Positions 7,301 through 10,254 of a DNA stretch of 10,254 nucleotides are shown here, in pieces. Position numbers and translations under genes: made by a program. The DNA is from Clostridia bacterium. Lineage in GTDB: Bacteria; Bacillota; Clostridia; Oscillospirales; Acutalibacteraceae. Below the pieces are notes generated by a model. It saw only the letters and a program-made list of their open reading frames with translations. It made no database searches and was not told the origin of the DNA. The stretch is from the NCBI GenBank assembly GCA_900757335.1, contig CAAENL010000145.1, forward strand, positions 1-10,254, read 5' to 3'. How positions within the stretch are numbered: position 1 is the stretch's first letter; each line of letters begins with the position of its first letter.

Positions 7301-9455
7301 CGTAAAAGTTTCGGATGGATATGATTCCGAAAGCTTTAAAGTCCTTAGTAACAACGTGGAATTAAGCAATAACGATACACTTGAGCAAGATGGAATAACG
7401 TACCATATATGTACGTTGTCAAATGTTGATCAGTATACTACTGTCTCAGCTTCAGCAGAAAAGCTAAAATGTAAATTGACTTTTAAAAAACCTCCTGTTG
7501 GTGCTTATTACACTAAAGTAGGTTCCGATAAAGAAATAACGGATCAGTTCACTGAAGACGGTATTTTGTATGGTTCAAACTTCTCTTTTCGTGTAAAACT
7601 TAAAGATGAATACAGTCAGTCAAAACTAATAGTAAAAGCTGACGGTAATGAAATTCAGCCTCTGTCTGGTGATACGTATACAATTTACAATATAACCAAA
7701 GACGGGACAATAAGTATCGACGATAGTATAAATCTTAACAATTACACAGTAAACTTCGATTCAAGCGATAAAGCGGAATATATTTTAGAAGGAAACAACG
7801 GAAAAATTAAAAATGTCGAGCATGGCGGTAGTTGTAAGTTTAAAGTCAGGGCAAAAACAGGATATAAATTGGGCGAAAATATAGCAGTTAATTGTGTAGG
7901 AGCTTCAGGATCCGAAACATTGACCGGTAAGAAAATTTCCGGTTCGGGAAGCGATGCAGTTTACGAATATGAAATACAAAATGTTAAAGAAAACAAAACG
8001 ATTTCGGTATCGGGTGTTGAAGATTTATTCTACAATATTAAATTGCAAGACGTAGAAGGCGTAACATATATTAACGAAACAGGATCAGTCATATCGGGAA
8101 CTCATAAGATAGCATACGGAAAAAATTTCGAATTTAGTGTAAATGTAGATGACGCTTATGATGATTCGATTCCCGGGATGTTTATAGTAGTTAATGAAGG
8201 CAAAAGTATAGGTGTTTCCGCTCAAAAACTGTCTTCCGGCAAATATGTCATACCAAACATAACTCAGGATATTACAGTAAGAGTCGGGAACATACGTAAA
8301 AACAGATATACTGTTACATTTACAAAAACCGAAGGAATAGATTATTACGATACAAACGGAAAAATTATTACGGGAGATACTGAAGTAGAGCAAAACAGTT
8401 CGATAAGTTTTAAAGTTTCGCTTTATCCTGCTTACAGTGATTCCAAAATAACCGTCATGTTAGGAGATAAGGCTGTTACAGCTGATTCTTCGGGAATATA
8501 CACCCTTACGGGTATTGATGAAGATAAAACAGTAACGGTTTTAGGTGTAGAAAAAAGCAAAGAAGCCGAACTTATAAATACTATTAATTCTTTACCAAAT
8601 CCCGTAACAACTCTTGACGATGTAAATTTAGTTGTAGAAGCTTCAAAAGTTTATAACTCTTTAAGTGACGAGAAGAAAAAAATAATTACCAATTATGATT
8701 TATTGCAAAAACTCCAAGAACAAGTCAAAGCATTTCACCATGTAAGCAATAATGTAAGGGTTGAAGGAGTAGATTGGTATCTTAAGTTAGTCGCTGTTCC
8801 TATTTCTTCAAGTACGGAAATATGTTCACGGATTTACGAAAAATTAAATTCTGAGTATATACTGTCTTTGTACGATATTTATCTGTGGGATACTCTTAAT
8901 GACAAGAGACACACTTTGCCTACCGGTACAACTGCTGTAATAAGCATTCCTACTCCCGATATGACTTATTTTAATAAGCCTACAGGTATACACGAAAATG
9001 ACGACGGAAAAATAGATTATCTTTCGCTTACATTTGATGGAGGCAGAACTACATTTGAAGCCGTTACATTTAGCCCTTTCGGTGTTATAGCAAATCGTTC
9101 TTCAACTCCTGGACGTTCTTCTCTTTTAGATGCAGTTGACGCAAATGTTGACTTAATTAAAGATTTTGCTTTATCAAGTTTTGGCGGAAATTCTTCTGAC
9201 AAGAGCGGAATTAGCGAAAGTGCCGTATTTGACGACAAGAACTCAAATTCAGATTTACTGATCGGTTCGGAAGATGACATTGAAGGAAATATAAGTGAAA
9301 AATACAAAAGCAGAAATAACAAAGTTACCGCAAGGGGAAGTGCTCTGAGACTGATTTTGGTGCTAATGATAATTGTTTTAATTGCACTTGCTTTATGGAT
9401 ACTATATAAGCGAAGAAAGGAAATGAAAAAATCTAAAAATAATAAAAACTCTTGA
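4317..9455 (+). CDS. Giant multi-module surface protein, signal peptide plus C-terminal membrane anchor
   Basis: The protein has 1,712 residues and no recognised enzyme motif. A basic N-terminus and hydrophobic core (18-45) end in a plausible signal peptidase site after ANA (51-53). Residues 54-177 are a first beta-rich module. Longer, divergent modules begin near 178 (YRVKFTSD), 296, 418 (YKIRFRSD), 542 and 702. Five compact modules of 87-96 residues follow at 956, 1051, 1142, 1238 and 1330, each opening with a beta-strand of the YTVTFTKTEG type and closing with a phrase like 'I..NITQDITV'. Residues 1418-1473 are a helical FIVAR-like segment (NSLPNPVTTLDDV, then YNSLSDEKKKI), and 1476-1595 a beta domain ending in FSPFGVIA, a combination common in clostridial surface proteins. 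A transmembrane helix at 1679-1697 and a 15-residue basic tail anchor it; there is no LPXTG motif. I infer an adhesin or other envelope structural protein. It has its own promoter; no partner gene is evident. Confidence 0.9.
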   Translation: MKKFFTSGKFGIKNKKIASILNAVLSWSFFVVSCCVALFVCFYAYDNNDFANAVDGPHSVGIVGYFGGKPVSQFNNVLYNGKSYSENVYYANSGEDVTVKFTLDTGYVMDKDDGGNFKIEVKGLAGAGTSSWIPSSDCKDLTDSSEASKLHHCKTIQVTVRNITESINIKVHLNYDKYRVKFTSDIENFNENGIIKDDIINIDCSKENNAEIENGEIYFKYAKSNIFKYSIALGSNYMVSPGSSIETYLGEISDGNKIEKDDDGFFSVTFDGNKIQQYKEYDIKIVVTGIEKKKTIRIETNKYENKSAPYIDVVGKIEGTDENIIFDSENGFCTSAPIENCKVILTIQSKPGYMFKNDNSGENVGYKGVSTDQWNWFKNLTIERVDNNNAHSPQKFTITIDVEEDTIVQINNILIDKYKIRFRSDDEKYNDENGFLKLYAKDKNLGVADIRLFGKTDVITDASMEWDYDTDYSFEIKSEGKYSMSGALQVYIGTKKIDESDSENDGWYTYSTKLDQDIIKEFYNENLNSEYIDITVKGIRENSINILFCTQSGYVGEFWNKVSSIDCKGSEDAGWHETGPVKKWDENFGGSNCVIRDVKIGSDKIATIKIKLDQWYKFIGEKNYEKLMYGNGRDFNFVSESLEKREKNAKMKNLEGYETWEGEDTSNAVAVFKIKISNNLEDRTVLVVLKTVDENGIIKGYDNCSIRFTNEEDGLTFTKVEKNEDGYSLSDSSSSDGKTFSDIEYGKENYFWVKTDDLKCTLGEKLGITDMQFVGGNITEGKVGSDSVEKIICVTINENSNNYYPGIPAQLKLNGIILNDRFAMIEGINTEMLKESDITESKKFESEVMFAGNKLAKITTIYNAPLSFIIKPSSGYSFQNIGNDDIKDVISIFKIIKNGTDVTGDLKNYIDETNLIEDDIAGEKFTFENLGNSLEIKIKNMSDNIYIRINSTPDKIPINFKHSEGIEYFKLDEGKVSDVLRGTVTIKKGEEYKFAVKVSDGYDSESFKVLSNNVELSNNDTLEQDGITYHICTLSNVDQYTTVSASAEKLKCKLTFKKPPVGAYYTKVGSDKEITDQFTEDGILYGSNFSFRVKLKDEYSQSKLIVKADGNEIQPLSGDTYTIYNITKDGTISIDDSINLNNYTVNFDSSDKAEYILEGNNGKIKNVEHGGSCKFKVRAKTGYKLGENIAVNCVGASGSETLTGKKISGSGSDAVYEYEIQNVKENKTISVSGVEDLFYNIKLQDVEGVTYINETGSVISGTHKIAYGKNFEFSVNVDDAYDDSIPGMFIVVNEGKSIGVSAQKLSSGKYVIPNITQDITVRVGNIRKNRYTVTFTKTEGIDYYDTNGKIITGDTEVEQNSSISFKVSLYPAYSDSKITVMLGDKAVTADSSGIYTLTGIDEDKTVTVLGVEKSKEAELINTINSLPNPVTTLDDVNLVVEASKVYNSLSDEKKKIITNYDLLQKLQEQVKAFHHVSNNVRVEGVDWYLKLVAVPISSSTEICSRIYEKLNSEYILSLYDIYLWDTLNDKRHTLPTGTTAVISIPTPDMTYFNKPTGIHENDDGKIDYLSLTFDGGRTTFEAVTFSPFGVIANRSSTPGRSSLLDAVDANVDLIKDFALSSFGGNSSDKSGISESAVFDDKNSNSDLLIGSEDDIEGNISEKYKSRNNKVTARGSALRLILVLMIIVLIALALWILYKRRKEMKKSKNNKNS
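7182..8561 (+). repeat. Five tandem beta-rich modules (87-96 residues) in the surface protein
   Basis: Modules start at nucleotides 7182, 7467, 7740, 8028 and 8304. Each has an opening strand (INFKHSEGIEY, LTFKKPPVGAYY, VNFDSSDKAEY, IKLQDVEGVTY, VTFTKTEGIDY), a G-K-I/V-type turn, a middle strand of the 'FKV' or 'FSV' type before an aromatic (YD, YS, GY), and a closing strand ending near ITV or TVT. DNA identity between copies is low, so these are old protein repeats and not recent duplications. Confidence 0.75.
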
Positions 9456-9460
9456 AATAG

Positions 9461-9489
9461 TTGATAAATATTTTCGATAGTATTATAAT
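9461..9489 (+). promoter_or_regulatory. Sigma-A promoter of the XRE-type regulator
   Basis: TTGATA (9461-9466) and a perfect TATAAT (9484-9489) have a 17-base spacer. The predicted transcript starts near 9496. This places the start within the gap after the surface gene and makes the regulator a separate transcription unit. I see no terminator between the surface gene stop (9455) and this promoter. Confidence 0.75.
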
Positions 9490-9545
9490 GAACTTAATAA
9501 TTCGAGAAAGTGTGAGTTAAGATTATATCCTGTAACATAAAAAAT

Positions 9546-9899
9546 TTGAGAAGCAAGTCCGGATATACTCAAAAACAAGTGGCCGATATGTTGGGATTAG
9601 ATCGGTCCACTTACTCTTATTACGAGTTAGGCAAAATTAAGCCCGACATAGCTACAATAATGAAACTTGCAAACATATTTGATGTTCATTATACGGATAT
9701 ACTTGAGTCTGAGGAGCACTCATCGTTTTCAGACAGTTTTCGCGGTGATCGAAAGAGTTTAATAAACAAAACAAACGAAAAAATGACTTTTGAAAGAGTC
9801 ACTCAGGAAGAAAAGGAATTTTTAATCGCCTTTAGAAATTTGTCTAAAGGCGACCGTAAAGAAACTCTTGAATTTATGGATTTAAAAACTCGCATATAA
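9546..9899 (+). CDS. XRE-family helix-turn-helix transcriptional regulator
   Basis: This is a small DNA-binding protein of the Cro/C1 HTH type. Counting from TTG 9546 (117 residues), YTQKQVADMLG (7-17) and DRSTYSYYELGK (19-30) form the helix-turn-helix, followed by KPDIATIMKLANIFDV and DIL, as in standard HTH_3 domains. Residues 88-117 form a short charged helical tail (QEEKEFLIAFRNLS, then DRKETLEF) seen in many clostridial XRE regulators. The start is uncertain. The frame is open back to a stop at 9513-9515 and contains SCNIKNL just before the TTG, which reads like the missing part of HTH helix 1. No ATG or GTG lies there, only ATT (9522) and ATA (9525, 9537). The TTG has no ribosome site, while ATT 9522 has a weak GTGAG 5 bases upstream. 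Target genes are unknown; autoregulation or control of the upstream surface gene are guesses. Confidence 0.85.
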   Translation: MRSKSGYTQKQVADMLGLDRSTYSYYELGKIKPDIATIMKLANIFDVHYTDILESEEHSSFSDSFRGDRKSLINKTNEKMTFERVTQEEKEFLIAFRNLSKGDRKETLEFMDLKTRI

Positions 9900-9911
9900 A
9901 AGTTTAAGTTT

Positions 9912-10254
9912 TTATAGTTTTAAAAATTGTTCCAACATTTTATAAAATACATCTTTAAAATTTATTTCATCAGTCGAGTCGGATGTTGTGATATCGCAAG
10001 TGTACAATAGATTGTCATTTTGTAGATATTTCACTTCTCCGACTTTTTGATTTTCTTGAACAGGAGCGGTTAATTCTTCTTCTAAAGTTATTTCCGAAGA
10101 AATATTTTTAGAATTATTTTTAAGCATTAAAATTGACTTTAACGAAGTTGATTTTATGCCGATTTCTTTAATCATTCCGTTTTTAACTTTTACGGAAGAA
10201 GGAATGGATGCTTCTTCGGGCGAAACTTTTATAAATTCAGAAAACCCATAGTCT
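9912..10254 (-). CDS. D-alanyl-D-alanine carboxypeptidase (PBP5/DacA-DacF type), C-terminal part, runs off the window
   Basis: The minus frame is open from 10253 to a TAA at 9914-9912. An internal ATG at 10175 is not the start, because coding continues upstream with YGFSEFIKVSPEEA. The visible 113 residues match the region after the catalytic domain in penicillin-binding protein 5 relatives: an F/YGF segment, a beta-rich PBP5_C-like domain (KEIGIKS, LTAPVQENQKVGEV; compare the usual APV..GQKVG), and a C-terminal amphipathic helix (FKDVFYKMLEQFLKL) that would hold the enzyme on the membrane surface. The family trims the terminal D-Ala from peptidoglycan stem pentapeptides outside the cell. The SxxK, SxN and KTG motifs must lie beyond the right edge and cannot be checked. 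Vegetative DacA and sporulation DacF or DacB cannot be told apart here. It is convergent with the XRE gene. Confidence 0.82.
   Translation of the reverse strand, partial: DYGFSEFIKVSPEEASIPSSVKVKNGMIKEIGIKSTSLKSILMLKNNSKNISSEITLEEELTAPVQENQKVGEVKYLQNDNLLYTCDITTSDSTDEINFKDVFYKMLEQFLKL

Noticed and set aside
8085..8393. Minus-strand frames within the surface gene (here and at 5349-5543, 5665-5853, 7040-7369, 9017-9322)
   Set aside because: They are antisense shadows of one long, clearly coding frame, without domains or ribosome sites.
9488..9520. Ten-codon ATG frame (MNLIIRESVS) before the XRE gene
   Set aside because: Its ATG overlaps the TATAAT box and lies upstream of the predicted transcript start, so it is unlikely to be translated from that promoter.

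Overview
The window reads as a piece of chromosome from a low-GC Gram-positive bacterium, most likely an anaerobic member of Clostridia. The grounds are very AT-rich DNA, Shine-Dalgarno sites of the GGAG and GGTGAT kind, sigma-A promoters, short-stem U-tract terminators, a thioredoxin/thioredoxin reductase pair of clostridial type, a MtaB-type tRNA methylthiotransferase, and a giant surface protein built like those of gut Clostridia. Genus and habitat cannot be fixed from the sequence.

Layout. Bases 1-1194 (+) hold an unrecognised Ser/Ala-rich membrane protein whose N-terminus resembles a double-glycine export leader; its frame is open at the left edge. A terminator (1242-1280) closes it, and the -35 region of a tRNA promoter lies inside that terminator. 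tRNA-Val(GAC) follows (1307-1382) with its own terminator. Bases 1448-4065 (+) hold a tight cluster of mtaB, trxA and trxB, ended by a strong terminator at 4083-4126. A clear sigma-A promoter (4199-4227) then drives a 1,712-residue surface protein (4317-9455, +) with a signal peptide, many beta-rich modules and a C-terminal membrane anchor. A separate promoter (9461-9489) precedes a small XRE-family regulator (to 9899) that has no ATG start. The right edge carries, on the minus strand, the C-terminal part of a PBP5-type D-alanyl-D-alanine carboxypeptidase, convergent with the regulator and only 12 bases away from it.

How the parts work together. mtaB, trxA and trxB look like one transcription unit joining an iron-sulfur radical-SAM tRNA modification enzyme to the cell's main dithiol reducing system. 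The surface protein, the carboxypeptidase and probably the first ORF act at the cell envelope. I see no CRISPR array, transposase, integrase or phage gene. The least explained items are the double-glycine-leader-like N-terminus on a long low-complexity membrane protein, the sixteen cysteines in the predicted extracellular part of the giant surface protein, the extra C-terminal cysteine pair of the thioredoxin, and the non-ATG start of the regulator. None of these alone demonstrates a new system.
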